From the NCBI GenBank assembly GCA_963701245.1, contig OY969576.1, forward strand, positions 806,001-870,000: DNA of 64,000 nucleotides, written 5' to 3'. The notes beneath the pieces were generated by a model. That model was not told where the DNA came from, ran no database searches, and saw nothing but the letters and a program-made list of their open reading frames with translations. The position numbers and the translations under genes were made by a program. Position 1 is the first letter of the stretch, and every line of letters begins with the position of its first letter. Source of the stretch: CAWCCP01 sp963701245. Its GTDB lineage: Bacteria > Patescibacteriota > Saccharimonadia > Saccharimonadales > UBA4665. This document shows, piece by piece, positions 47,399 to 56,545 of the stretch.

Positions 47399-47670
47399 CG
47401 TCCTACTCCTCGTATTGCAAATTCAAGTGTCAGTATAGCATGCCGCTATAACAGGGACGAAGATCGGACATTTGTTTTGCCTTAAAGCAAAAATACAGCC
47501 TTAGGCCAAGCAGTCCGACTTACCCACTCCGGCTCATTGCCTTACAATACGTCAAATGATACAAAAATAAATAATAAAACCATTACTTGGCCTTCATCTT
47601 AGCCCGAGCTTTTTTAATTTAAACTCAGCACAATAAAATCAGAGGCCAAGGGCTCCCATTGTGTCGTCCA

Positions 47671-47680
47671 TGGCCAGCCA
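47671..47680 (+). repeat. Attachment core S7
   Basis: TGGCCAGCCA. The sequence to the right (minus strand AAAATGGAACCTTTCTC) resembles the same flank at S13, so both left ends have a common origin. A T-arm-like GGATTCGAATCCCTCATCCC lies at 47779-47798, nearly the tRNA-Gln 3' part. Confidence 0.6.
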
Positions 47681-47968
47681 GCTTCGATAACAGATGAGAA
47701 AGGTTCCATTTTTTGATAAAATCGTGAAACCTCTTTTATTTTCTCCCCTGTTTGTATACTCCCCCCCAGGTCTATTTGGGATTCGAATCCCTCATCCCGC
47801 ATAGGCTTACCTCGAATATGTTAATTTCTGTCTGATATACCCATTGGATTACTTGCTAAGGCTGACCTCATTGGCCATATATTACTTCGTGCGACCTAAA
47901 AATCACGGGAAGCGAACAAATCACATATACGATTTGTTAGCAACAGTACAGAGAGTGTAATTTGCCCT

Positions 47969-48412
47969 ATGGCACAAGAACATCTTACCGAGACACACGA
48001 ACAGATGCCCGACATTGCCCTAACCGAAATGGCCGAGCTTGAAGATCATCCATTATTTGGACGTGAGTATGAATTAACCGGACCAATTGAGGTCGCTGGC
48101 AAACAAGTCGCATTTTCCGGCAGCGTAATTAATCATGGCGATGGTGCTTCATTGGGCCTAGATCCGGATGGTCTTATCATGCGAGATGCAAAAGAAAGGT
48201 TTGACGATCCTACTCTCACACCAGACAAGGTTTATCAGTGGACAGTAACAGTCGAATCAAAAAATACACAGCCGCTCGAAGATGGTCTTTTTCCAACTAG
48301 CTACATGACGCACAATCTAGATGAAGGTGCCGATGAGGCTGCGCGGTCTGTTGTCGGCTGGGCGGTAGATGTCTACAGGAAAGAAGATCAACAGGAACGT
48401 GTAGTAGGCTAA
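47969..48412 (+). CDS. Hypothetical cassette protein
   Basis: This 147-residue acidic protein has no signal peptide and no recognised family (PLFGREYELTGPIEVAGKQ near residues 27-45). It occupies the S7-S8 interval alone. TGTAAT (47956-47961) lies seven bases before the ATG and there is no ribosome site. Confidence 0.55.
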   Translation: MAQEHLTETHEQMPDIALTEMAELEDHPLFGREYELTGPIEVAGKQVAFSGSVINHGDGASLGLDPDGLIMRDAKERFDDPTLTPDKVYQWTVTVESKNTQPLEDGLFPTSYMTHNLDEGADEAARSVVGWAVDVYRKEDQQERVVG

Positions 48413-48617
48413 GTTTGCCCTAGCTTAAGTTTACGAAGCAGTCTTCGTTTCGCTTATTCCCTTCGAACAAATTAGCAGACACCAGAACGGTCAATATTCT
48501 AACTAGTCTGTCTCGAGAATCTTTCTTGTGGCATCGTCATAAATGTACCCTTGTTCAGCAAGGTGTTGTACGACAAGCGACATTCTATCTGTTAAAAGGT
48601 TCCGCCTGGCGACCTTA

Positions 48618-48627
48618 TCTCCAGCCA
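48618..48627 (+). repeat. Attachment core S8
   Basis: TCTCCAGCCA. A minus-strand frame MLSNNAWLEIRSPGGTF crosses it, similar in style to the other site-spanning frames. Confidence 0.55.
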
Positions 48628-48669
48628 AGCATTATTAGATAACATATTGTACTCTGATGCAATCTCTGC

Positions 48670-49318
48670 TTAATCGGAGATTAGCGATAGGATTTGTTCA
48701 AATTTATCGAAGCTAAAGTCAGCCTCATCCGACTGCGAGTAAACTAGACCCGCTTGCATTCCCACTTCCTTGGCCGGCTTAATGTCCGCTCCTACACGAT
48801 CCCCAATATACAAATTCTGTTCAGCCGGAATACCTGAACGCTCGACGGCTAATTTAAATCCGTGCAGGTTGGGCTTTCGTTCGGACACTTCGTCACCTGT
48901 AATAATATGAGTAAACCACTCTTCGTTGACATCTATCTCCTTGAGGATCTTTGCTGTCCCGACCTTAGAGTTGTTGGTAAAGATCGAAATGGGCAAAATG
49001 CCTTTCAGCTTGTCTAGCGTCTCATATATTTCTGGGATTGGTGTATATGCAAAACCTTCTTCTAACTTGTTGAATCGCTGCATCCAAAAATAGCTGGCAG
49101 GCCAAGTGGTCTAAACACCATGGAGAGTTGCTGCCATACTCGCTATAAAGCCGTTCGTATTCATCCTTAAGCTCATCACTAACCTCACGGTCTGTGACTT
49201 CCCCGTAGGCCTCATAGCGTAGTTTGTCATGCGCTTGGTTGTACTCGGGCGTATATAGACACAACGTACCGTTTACATCAAACCAAATATGCTTTATCGG
49301 GTTTGTTGTTTTGATCAT
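48670..49318 (-). pseudogene. HAD-superfamily hydrolase, frameshifted
   Basis: The first frame has the HAD nucleophile motif (IKHIWFDVNGTLCLY) soon after ATG 49318. The second (from about 49130 to 48670) has SIFTNNSK, KPNLHGFKLAVE and the acidic motif IGDRVGADIKPAKEVG. A single-base indel near 49100-49130 separates them. So the cassette gene is a phosphoglycolate-phosphatase-like enzyme, now broken or misread. It is likely leaderless (GATAAT just upstream). Confidence 0.75.
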
Positions 49319-49416
49319 GGAGCCATTATCGCATAACATTGCAGAAATCATTGCCGTCTCAGTGCCAGCTTTGTCATTCCAAACTTCATCATCAAAAGTT
49401 TGGAATAAGAACCATC

Positions 49417-49426
49417 TCCCCAGCCA
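49417..49426 (+). repeat. Attachment core S9 inside a small reading frame
   Basis: TCCCCAGCCA. A minus-strand frame from ATG 49492, with GGGAGGGGAG upstream, reads MGESRASKNK..., then IIWLG at the core, then RWFLFQTFDDE and runs in frame into the HAD gene. Confidence 0.75.
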
Positions 49427-49533
49427 TATTATGTACTTTGCGTCAACTTTATTGTTGGCGCTTTTGTTTTTGGATGCCCTACTTTCGCCCATAGCTCTCT
49501 CCCCTCCCTCTAACTTTCTGATATGCTAACGGC

Positions 49534-50072
49534 ATGGATAAGCCAGTACTCCTAATATTGATTGGGCCGCCTGGATCAGGGAAAACACATTTTGCCCAAC
49601 GATTCAGCAAGCAGCAGCAATACACACATATCAACAGTGACCAGGTGCGCATCAAGTATTTTGAACACCCGACATTCACTCCCGCGAACGAAAACGCGTA
49701 TACGAAAAGATTGATGAGCTAGTGATCGCTGAGCTTTCCGCTGGCAAAAATGTGATATTTGACGGCAACCTCGTAACCAATGAGAACAGGCGCGCTGCCC
49801 TTGAGCGGTTTAGCCCCGTTGCAACGCTGTTATTCGTATTCTTTGACATTCCTAAAGATACGGCGCTTGAACGAGCAGTTTCAAGGGAGTGGAGTGAGGA
49901 CAAACTATACAAGCCGATGCCTATTGAACGAGCAAAGAAAATGCACGATAATTTTGAACCTTTGGCTGATGATCTCCCGAGCGTAAAGCTTACTGGAGAG
50001 TACGAAGCACAAGAGGGAAGGTGTTGTCAGCAATCAAGCAATAAGTACAAACTTCGAACTTCTCATCTGTAA
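49534..50072 (+). pseudogene. AAA_33-type P-loop kinase, frameshifted
   Basis: The first frame has Walker A GPPGSGKTHFAQ near residues 11-22, then INSDQVR. The second has RERKRVYEKIDELVIAELS, NVIFDGNL and ALERAVSRE. A one-base shift near 49680 breaks the frame. The fold suggests a small-molecule or nucleotide kinase. It fills the S9-S10 interval. TATGCT (49522-49527) lies six bases before the ATG. Confidence 0.75.
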
Positions 50073-50093
50073 AAGTTTGGACTACGGACTTGA

Positions 50094-50103
50094 TCCCCAG
50101 CCA
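50094..50103 (+). repeat. Attachment core S10
   Basis: TCCCCAGCCA, with AAACTTTT on the minus strand. The reading frame across it is NTSWLGIKSVVQTFTDEK, with no start codon. Confidence 0.7.
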
Positions 50104-50152
50104 AGAAGTGTTATTTGCTTCACATTTGCCATACTTATATACTACCGTCGTA

Positions 50153-50956
50153 ATGGGATACCAAAACCAAGAGCAATCAATGAACCCAGGAAGCTTGCAA
50201 GACCCACGTCTTCCTCAGGAACTCCAGGTGTTCGCACAGTCTCTCACACATATTACTGTGGAACTGACGACGGTTGAAAGTACTAGAGATACCAGGCATC
50301 TCTCTCATCCTAATTATCCTGCTGCCTACATAAAAGCCTCTGATATGGAGCTATGGGATACGGGGGAAGACAATCTCTTGGATGCCCAAGTGAGTGCTTA
50401 CCTCAATCTTAGGGAGGCGGGCGTTAATGTAGTACCATTTGCAGTGGTTCCGACCACAGATACCTTGTATGCCGTTACGCAAAAAGTAGAAGGTGTTCCG
50501 GCCGGCCAAATTATAGATCGAGAACCTGCAGCAGCATCTAAGTTGGACACGGCAATTACGGCTGCGCTCAACTATATAAGCAGCAACCGTGGAGAAGATA
50601 AACCGCTGCCAAGAGATATATTCGGGCCCCATCAGTAAATGTGGGGGCATCTATCCGGTGAAACCGGAGACCCAGACCTTATTTTTGTTGATATCGAAAC
50701 AATGGACGGTGGCTTAGTCCTAAACTGCAAAGAGCTTACGGATGATGTAGGTTATGCCGAGTTACTCGGGATGGCAGTCGCATCGGTACTGCTGTGTAGG
50801 CAGGAACAAGGCGTAGACATTCCCATGACAATGGCGGCCATAGAATCTCAGCTCGACCTATTGGAGCAAGGTCCGCTCTCTTCTTTGGCCACAGCACGGC
50901 TCCGGGATATAAGAAGCGCAATCGTGTCCGGAGATCCTGAAATAGTCGAGTGGTAG
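50153..50956 (+). pseudogene. Phosphotransferase-like cassette gene with in-frame stop
   Basis: The frame reads from ATG 50153 through PAAYIKASDM and DIFGPHQ, meets TAA at 50636-50638, and continues in the same frame (WGHLSGETGDPDLIFVDIE) to 50956. The residues after the stop look like the metal-binding region of a kinase-like phosphotransferase. A tyrosine codon turned to TAA is the simplest explanation. TATACT lies just upstream, so it is leaderless. Function unproven. Confidence 0.55.
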
Positions 50957-51019
50957 GCAACTGTTCGTCCGCACCTCCGTGCCAACAGGCTTTTCTTCAT
51001 CGAACATTTGACGAACCGC

Positions 51020-51133
51020 CTAAATGTCGGCATGCTTGTCCTTAATGGATTCGAGGTCTTCAAAAGTTTGGAATAAGTTCACTATCCCCAGCCATACATT
51101 TATTAGTCTGTCAATTTCTATATCTTCTTTCAT
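51020..51133 (-). CDS. Complete small protein spanning site S11
   Basis: This 37-residue frame starts at ATG 51133 with AGAGGAG upstream. It reads MKEDIEIDRLINVWLG up to the core, then IVNLFQTFEDLESIKDKHADI. It is the best intact example of the site-spanning protein type outside the split gene of element 1. Function unknown. Confidence 0.55.
   Translation of the reverse strand: MKEDIEIDRLINVWLGIVNLFQTFEDLESIKDKHADI
51085..51094 (+). repeat. Attachment core S11
   Basis: TCCCCAGCCA, with CAAACTTTTGA on the minus strand. Confidence 0.75.
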
Positions 51134-51167
51134 CTGTAACTCCTCTTTTATCTGATATGATGATCTG

Positions 51168-51844
51168 ATGGATGAAGAACAATTAACTACCGACGAAAAT
51201 CGCCCCATCATACGGATCGGAGACAAGGTTCGCCGGCCCGCGCACTTCTGGACGCCAGCCGTGCATGACTTGTTGCAATATCTTGCATCTGTCGATTTTC
51301 CATATGCACCCCGTGTCTTAGATTCAGATAGCTAAGGGCGCGAAGTCCTAAGCTATGTCGAAGGCGAGTCCGGTAAAGAAGGCTGGTACAAAATCCATGA
51401 CGACGAGGGTTTACGCAAATTTGCCAAACTCTTACGTAGTTATCACGATGCTGTTGCCGGCTATAAGCCTACGCAGGGTTTAGAGTGGGCAACGGGTGCA
51501 ACAACCACGAAGCTCGGTGATATTATTTGTCACGGTGACTTTGGGCCCTGGAATATCGTCTGGCGTGGCAACGAACCGATCAGCATTATTGATTGGGACT
51601 TAGTACATCCTGCACCGACTGAAGAAGATATACTCTACGCACTTGAATACTCAGCTCCATTCCGCGACGATAAGGCAACTTTAGAGTGGCACCATTTCCC
51701 GGCTGTGCCTGACAGACACCACCGTATCGAAGTATTCATGGACGCCTATGGTGCAGCGCCAATCGCCGATGTAGCCACAAAAGTAGCTGGCATGCAGCGC
51801 AGTGTTGGCGAGCATGAAGCATACTTGGCAAAACGTCGCTTAAA
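51168..51844 (+). pseudogene. Aminoglycoside-phosphotransferase-family gene, broken
   Basis: The frame from ATG 51168 reads an APH-family protein with CHGDFGPWNIVW near codon 125 and IIDWDLVHPAP, the catalytic loop and metal-binding Asp. TAA at 51333-51335 replaces the codon before GREVLSYVEG, where a sense codon (perhaps glutamine) would be expected. An insertion sequence cuts the 3' end at about 51845. The possible remainder lies at 52917-53030. Such enzymes can inactivate aminoglycosides or other hydroxylated compounds; the substrate is unknown. Confidence 0.75.
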
Positions 51845-52844
51845 GGAAATTTCGTGTTGGTTTTTGCCCCTCAGTTCGGCTGTATAAATACCACTCCACG
51901 AGCCTTCGTTGGTGCTCGTCGCTCATGCCTCGGTGCAACTTGAGCTTGGTTCTGAGCTGGCTGTTAATACCACCTTCCATGTGGTTGGTCGTTCTTGGTA
52001 GCCGTGGGGTGGAGTTGTAAACGTAGGTGAACAGCTGCTGGTCTTCCTGTAGTTTCTTGAGCTGTCGGTAGGCAGAACGTAAGCGTCCATGGGTATGCCA
52101 CCATCTCCGTTGGTTCGGCTTCGGATCTCTGACATACGTCCTTTGCTTGACGAAGTCGTTATACTGGTTCTCCCAAGCCTGGAACTGCTGTTCCCAGGTA
52201 GCCGCATCCGCTTCCGTATGCACTTGCCACAGTGCCCTGGTTAGTCGCAGAAGGTCTTGCCCGGCTTCGGTTTTCGGGCTGAGCGTTAGCTTACCCCGGA
52301 CGTTGAGCCAGATATGGAATGTGCAACGCTGGATCTTCGTCTCAGGCCAACACCGGGCAATGGCCAGGAGAATACCTTTCTGGCCGTCACACACGGCAAA
52401 GCCTGGTGCCGGTATGGTAGCCAACAGCTCGCTCCAGGTACTCGAGGATTCCCAGCCGGCCCAGTGCCAGGCAATGACATATTCGGTAGTCCGAGCAATG
52501 AGACAGACCAGTGAGCCGACACGGATGCCGTCAAGGATAAGGGCGTGGTGTACTTCGCCGGTGGGCGTAGGCTTCGGTACAATATCCCAGCACCAAGCTG
52601 TTTGGTTACGCCACGTACGGGCGGTAACACTCGTCGGCAATTCGTCCTGTGACTGCTTGCCGAGTAGCCAAGCGACGAAGTGTTCGAGCAAAAGCTGACG
52701 ACTGAGGTCAGGTCGTTTCCTGACTTGTGAGCCACTACACTGCGGACAACGGTAACGCTGTGTACCGGCAGTTGTCTTGCCCCATTTCTGTAGCTTAGTT
52801 TGGCATGCTTGGCATGTGTACTTGTAGGTTCTTTTTTCATACAA
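51840..52844 (-). CDS. IS256-family (IS1249-type) transposase
   Basis: This 334-residue protein has an N-terminal zinc finger (CQACQTKLQKWG and CPQCSG), then the IS1249-like core: DGIRVGSL, WETKIQ-type CTFHIWLNVRGKL near residue 180, and TTNHMEGGINSQLR near 285 with the catalytic glutamate, then HRGMS. Its stop codon lies at the junction with the target gene. Confidence 0.9.
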   Translation of the reverse strand: MYEKRTYKYTCQACQTKLQKWGKTTAGTQRYRCPQCSGSQVRKRPDLSRQLLLEHFVAWLLGKQSQDELPTSVTARTWRNQTAWCWDIVPKPTPTGEVHHALILDGIRVGSLVCLIARTTEYVIAWHWAGWESSSTWSELLATIPAPGFAVCDGQKGILLAIARCWPETKIQRCTFHIWLNVRGKLTLSPKTEAGQDLLRLTRALWQVHTEADAATWEQQFQAWENQYNDFVKQRTYVRDPKPNQRRWWHTHGRLRSAYRQLKKLQEDQQLFTYVYNSTPRLPRTTNHMEGGINSQLRTKLKLHRGMSDEHQRRLVEWYLYSRTEGQKPTRNFL

Positions 52845-52916
52845 TTAATGTCTCACGACATTAATTCAGGGCAAATAACAGAGGAATAACGGCTTAAAAA
52901 CCAACACGTTTTTTCC
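51845..52916 (-). mobile_element. IS1249-like insertion sequence in the phosphotransferase gene
   Basis: Perfect 13-base inverted repeats CGTGTTGGTTTTT (51853-51865) and AAAAACCAACACG (52896-52908) lie within less perfect ends starting GGAAA. The target duplication is not clear. The insertion destroys the 3' end of the APH-like cassette. Confidence 0.8.
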
Positions 52917-53072
52917 TATAACTCGAAAACGTGGCATACAGCCACAAGTCGAGTGGGTTGCCAATGGCGATCTTGACGAGGTTGAGAAGCGAGCATGCTG
53001 GACTGAAAATAACGCGCAGCTGTTCTAGCTTATGCAACTTCACATCTGGAAAAGTTTGGAATAGGTTCACTA

Positions 53073-53082
53073 TCCCCAGCCA
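53073..53082 (+). repeat. Attachment core S12
   Basis: TCCCCAGCCA. A minus-strand frame from ATG 53100/53097, with AAGGAG upstream, reads MMQKIHWLGIVNLFQTF and runs on into the IS1249 end. Confidence 0.75.
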
Positions 53083-53216
53083 ATGAATTTTTTGCATCAT
53101 AACTCCTTAAATTAAGTTTGCTTTATCGCAGGGCAAACGGAACGACCAAACTTATTTCCTTTCTTCTCAAGATCAGGTAAGATTACAGATATTCATAATT
53201 TGTAATCTTTTATCAA

Positions 53217-53954
53217 ATGGGCGAACTCTCACCAATTCAAGTAAATGACTATTTCACTACTTTAGACAGCAGGTTAATAGCTGTGCCAGAGCTGCATGCC
53301 AGTCTAGAACTAGCTACTAGCCGTCCTGAATTTGCAGCAAGTGTGTATATGGGCCACGTGGCTCTTGTAAGCCACATGGCGGAGATCACAGATGATGAAC
53401 GTCAGATTATTCGAGCTGCAAAAGAGTCAATGTTAAACAACCACGGCAATTTTGGCACCGCTTCTGAAGTCAGTGCAGACGACCTCTTAACTGAGCTGGG
53501 AGACCACAAGGGCATACTTGCAGAGTTAGCAGCGAGTTCTGCAGACCCTGATTCTCCTTCATACAATCTCGCAATGGACGAATTAATCAGGAGATTGGAG
53601 GATGGTCATCAGCTCAAGCTTAGTGGTAAGCAACCTAGTGATGACGACCCAGAGTCACGAAAGGTAATCTGGGGGCATACTATAATTACCGATCCGGAAG
53701 CTCTTGTATACTTTATGGTCGCCCATTATATGGAACGCTATTTTGCCGATGCACTAGCCAAAAAAGGTAGTAGATTAGCTTTAGAAAAGGATTTCTTATT
53801 GAATGCATTAATCGACGTTGTCCTAGTTGATAGTCTTTCTGCTGATACTTTTGGGGCAATACGTAAATGGTGGAGCGATCCCAAGGATCAAGGTGGGTTA
53901 GGCTGGATCACAAATGACAGAGTAAATTCATATAGCAGAGAAGGCAGCAGGTAG
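53217..53954 (+). CDS. Hypothetical cassette protein
   Basis: This 245-residue acidic, helical protein is not recognised. It ends about 40 bases before the PLD fossil start at 53997. TAATCT (53203-53208) lies eight bases before the ATG. It is intact, unlike its neighbours on the left. Confidence 0.55.
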   Translation: MGELSPIQVNDYFTTLDSRLIAVPELHASLELATSRPEFAASVYMGHVALVSHMAEITDDERQIIRAAKESMLNNHGNFGTASEVSADDLLTELGDHKGILAELAASSADPDSPSYNLAMDELIRRLEDGHQLKLSGKQPSDDDPESRKVIWGHTIITDPEALVYFMVAHYMERYFADALAKKGSRLALEKDFLLNALIDVVLVDSLSADTFGAIRKWWSDPKDQGGLGWITNDRVNSYSREGSR

Positions 53955-53990
53955 ACGTCCAGCTTATTCTGTACTGGTCTTAACATTCAC

Positions 53991-54108
53991 CTTCATCCTC
54001 ACAGTTCTCATTATTTAGGACTGCACGTATTTCTCGGATGTCTTGCTCAATCTTGTCGGAATCGAATATATCCCCACAAGTTATCTTAAGGAACATTCTC
54101 CCCAGCCA
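53991..54108 (-). pseudogene. Right-end relic: small-gene tail plus PLD start at S13
   Basis: From the core the minus strand reads WLGRMFLKITCGD, then IREIRAVLNNEN, ending EGEC, with the PLD start (MLRPVQNKL) overlapping at 53997. This is the same layout as the right end of the 28-kb element (EEIRQLLDDDN, EEVSKC, MLSALL). No start codon is present on the other side. It marks the former right end of another element. Confidence 0.7.
54099..54108 (+). repeat. Attachment core S13
   Basis: TCCCCAGCCA, right end of an earlier element. Confidence 0.75.
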
Positions 54109-54352
54109 GTTCGGATAACAGGGTTAGAAATGCTCCATTTTTGGCGACATAGGTTTTAATTTGGCACCCTTTTATCATTTTGGCTCCACACACCACTTTG
54201 TCTATCCTTTCATTTTCTGATAACGGCAGTATACTAGCGGGTACGATTAAGGTCGTATCCGATCGGCAACGACTCCTCCTCGCCCTGTAGGGCGTATACT
54301 TTTTACATACCAGTTCACATATTATTACTATAAACCTCAAGGATTGAAGACT

Positions 54353-54784
54353 ATGAACTACGTTCCCACTACACATAAATTTGTTGCCGTTTTGAATAAG
54401 AAAATTCCGGTCGGTAACTTGATGAATGCACTGGGTCACATCACTGCAGGGTTCGCTGTTTCTTACCCAAACCCTGCTGAAATGCGTTTTGACAACTACG
54501 CAGACGCTGACGGTAACGCGCACCCTAACATTTCCGATAACCCATTCATCGTTCTGCAAGCCGACAATTCCAATAAAATCCGTACTTTGCGTGAGACGCT
54601 CACCGAAGCTGGAATCCATTTTGTTGATTTCACAAGCACAATGACGGTTGGTACGTATGCCGAGCAGCATGAAAAAACAAGAGCGACACCTGAAGCCGAG
54701 CTTGAATACTGGGGTATAGTCACATTTGGTGAAGTTGAAAAACTCAACGCTTTGACAAAAAAGTTCTCGCTTTGGCGAAGCTAA
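54353..54784 (+). CDS. DUF2000 family protein
   Basis: This 143-residue protein matches DUF2000 (KFVAVLNKKIPVGNLMNALG near residues 8-28, then MRFDNY and NPFIVLQADN). The family has a peptidyl-tRNA-hydrolase-like fold with no settled function. I choose ATG 54353 because AAGGATT lies upstream, although a TTG nine bases earlier is in frame. Confidence 0.75.
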   Translation: MNYVPTTHKFVAVLNKKIPVGNLMNALGHITAGFAVSYPNPAEMRFDNYADADGNAHPNISDNPFIVLQADNSNKIRTLRETLTEAGIHFVDFTSTMTVGTYAEQHEKTRATPEAELEYWGIVTFGEVEKLNALTKKFSLWRS

Positions 54785-54791
54785 CCATATT

Positions 54792-54965
54792 TCAGACATG
54801 AGCCAGCTCCTCAGCGGGAAGTTCAGTAACTATTACACTGCCCTGATTAAAACGAAAACCTAGTTTCTCCAGTTTTCGGGCTACAAGTATGTAGTCATCA
54901 ATAAGAGTGTGCCAAATAGCGAACTCATCCCCAGCCAATAGAACAGCATATTCATCTCCTTCCAA
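54792..54965 (-). CDS. Small protein spanning site S14
   Basis: From a TTG at 54965 the frame reads LEGDEYAVLLAG at the core, then DEFAIWHTLIDDYILVARKL and ends EELAHV, 57 residues. Codons upstream of the TTG (reading CPKNHQTKNSSFYGG) are also conserved at S17, so an ancestral protein was longer. It resembles 30788-30949. It is a second type of site-spanning frame, different from the WLG type. Confidence 0.4.
   Translation of the reverse strand: MEGDEYAVLLAGDEFAIWHTLIDDYILVARKLEKLGFRFNQGSVIVTELPAEELAHV
54928..54937 (+). repeat. Attachment core S14
   Basis: TCCCCAGCCA. The right arm is closely shared with S17 (AATAGAACAGCATATTCATC). Confidence 0.75.
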
Positions 54966-55085
54966 GTACCCCCCATAAAATGAGCTGTTTTTAGTTTGGT
55001 GATTTTTCGGGCATATAGAACAATCAAATTATTACTTTACGAAGTAGCTTATGTGGAATTCGCGAGGTGACGTATTATTAATTCG

Positions 55086-55586
55086 ATGAAAAGTCGTATT
55101 GTTTTTACTTTTGGCACATTGTATGAGGACAGCGTTATCAAGGCGTTACTTGGCAGGATTCCGGATAATTTTTACGCAACGCTTCCTGCTTACGCCATTT
55201 ACAAAGCAGGGTTCTCTCAACTACCACCAAAAGCAAAAGAGTTTATCTTGTCCAAAGGCTACGACACTCAAAGTTTTTCGTTTCTGTTTCTGAAACCTGA
55301 AATAATTAGTGCGTCCGCTGTTAGTGGTCGCGCCTACCACATCGAATCGGCTGATGAGTTGGTACTTGATCGCTGGGAAAATTATCCTAACTGGTACGAA
55401 AAGCAACTTGTAACAATTCAGGACAGCGATGGAGGTTGGCATGAGGCAATCATTTATTCCGGAAATTTCGAGGGTAAAAAAATGCAAAAATATCAGCGAG
55501 TGGTTAACACCCTTGAACAAGTAGTATCTAATGCAACCAGAGCCAGGGTAGAGGTTATTGCAAAATATCCACAAGCTTTTTCATAA
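55086..55586 (+). CDS. GGCT/AIG2-fold protein
   Basis: This 166-residue protein starts RIVFTFGTLYEDSV with the YGTL-like motif of gamma-glutamylcyclotransferase-fold proteins. A putative catalytic glutamate lies in HIESADELVLDRWEN near residue 95, and WYEKQLVTI follows. These enzymes release 5-oxoproline from gamma-glutamyl compounds. Substrate unknown. TATTAT (55073-55078) lies seven bases before the ATG, in a block also present before 57442. Confidence 0.7.
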   Translation: MKSRIVFTFGTLYEDSVIKALLGRIPDNFYATLPAYAIYKAGFSQLPPKAKEFILSKGYDTQSFSFLFLKPEIISASAVSGRAYHIESADELVLDRWENYPNWYEKQLVTIQDSDGGWHEAIIYSGNFEGKKMQKYQRVVNTLEQVVSNATRARVEVIAKYPQAFS

Positions 55587-55685
55587 TTAAGAGTAGATAA
55601 AGCTAATTACCATCGTTGATGTCGGTGGAAATATCTACAATAGTAACACATTCGAGACCTATCAAGGCTCTATAATCGTTCTTCA

Positions 55686-55695
55686 TGCCTGGCCA
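55686..55695 (+). repeat. Possible degenerate attachment core S15
   Basis: TGCCTGGCCA, three changes from the consensus. Its position between two cassettes is the main support. Otherwise 55587-55774 is empty. Confidence 0.35.
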
Positions 55696-55774
55696 TAAAA
55701 CCTGAGCCGAAACCTCTGGAAGCAAGGATTTAATTTGCATCTGTTATATTCGTACAGTTTGGGGTTCCAGGTCT

Positions 55775-56092
55775 TTATTTTATCTTTAATTCTTTTTGGT
55801 CCTCGGCAAAGTCATGCACTACAGCTCCAAGCAATGTTTGGTAGGGGATATTATTTCGTCTAGCTTTAGCTTTGATCTTAATCAGATCTAGCTGGTTAAT
55901 TCGTAAGGTAATCGGTTTAGAGGTATGCAGTTGGCGGTAACGGCCTGCTGCCGCTTCCAACATTTTCTTTGTGTCCTCAAGATCATTATTCTGTTCGAAA
56001 TCACCCTCTTCAAGCGCCGCTTCTAGTAGTCGTTCTTCCTCGTCTAATACGAGATCAGAAAACGGGTCATTCATATTGTTAGACATAGTCAT
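55775..56092 (-). CDS. BrnA/CopG-like antitoxin
   Basis: This 105-residue protein has an acidic N-terminal half and a C-terminal KPITLRINQLDLIKIKAKA, then NIPYQTLLGAVVHDFA, the DNA-binding and dimerising region of BrnA-like antitoxins. It overlaps the toxin gene by 14 bases and probably represses the pair. Confidence 0.8.
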   Translation of the reverse strand: MTMSNNMNDPFSDLVLDEEERLLEAALEEGDFEQNNDLEDTKKMLEAAAGRYRQLHTSKPITLRINQLDLIKIKAKARRNNIPYQTLLGAVVHDFAEDQKELKIK

Positions 56093-56369
56093 CTCCTTTT
56101 ATATACTTTTTCGATAGGGCTCTACTTGGATAGGCGGTCTTTAAAAATATCTCCCTCTTTTGCGGATTGATCACATAAGGGACGGCATAGGCATATTTTT
56201 TAACTCTCACTACGTACAGCCGTTGATTTGATCGCTTCTGACTCGGATGAGTGATATCCGCCAGCAAACCTCCACTGTTGATAGCATCTATAATTTCCTC
56301 AAATCCCACACCTCTTGTGGCCTTCAGTAGCTGATTCTTCACTTCGTTAAATTTAATATTGAAAGCCAT
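56079..56369 (-). CDS. BrnT-like toxin
   Basis: This 96-residue protein (start MAFNIKFNEVKN) has GVGFEEIIDAINSGGLLADI and YVVRVKKYAYAVPYV, consistent with the BrnT/RelE-like small RNase fold. ATG 56369 is preferred over an upstream in-frame start that would extend into the neighbouring S16 tail. It pairs with the antitoxin at 55775-56092. Confidence 0.7.
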   Translation of the reverse strand: MAFNIKFNEVKNQLLKATRGVGFEEIIDAINSGGLLADITHPSQKRSNQRLYVVRVKKYAYAVPYVINPQKREIFLKTAYPSRALSKKYIKGDDYV

Positions 56370-56519
56370 TAGTAGTATACTAAGAAATTGTACATCTAAT
56401 GTCAATACATATTTTCTTTTACTTTTCCTCTATCTCTTCGCTAACCAGCTGGTAGATGGATTCTATATCGAAGTCTAAATTGGGTTCATCGTCCTCAAAG
56501 GTTATCTTAAGGAACCATT

Positions 56520-56529
56520 TCCCCAGCCA
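56520..56529 (+). repeat. Attachment core S16
   Basis: TCCCCAGCCA. The minus strand reads WLGKWFLKITFEDDEPN and ends EEIEEK (stop 56419-56421), close to the element 1 tail, without a start codon. Confidence 0.75.
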
Positions 56530-56545
56530 GTATGAAGAGGTGAAA

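Noticed and set aside
50636..51335. Alternative genetic code (stop codon reassigned)
   Set aside because: TAA, TAG and TGA all serve as ordinary stops elsewhere (for example the TGA of recombinase 1), and the anomalous stops are limited to a few cassette genes.
54086..54799. Long minus-strand frame opposite the DUF2000 gene
   Set aside because: It lies antisense to a gene with a clear family match, and its composition is that of a shadow frame.
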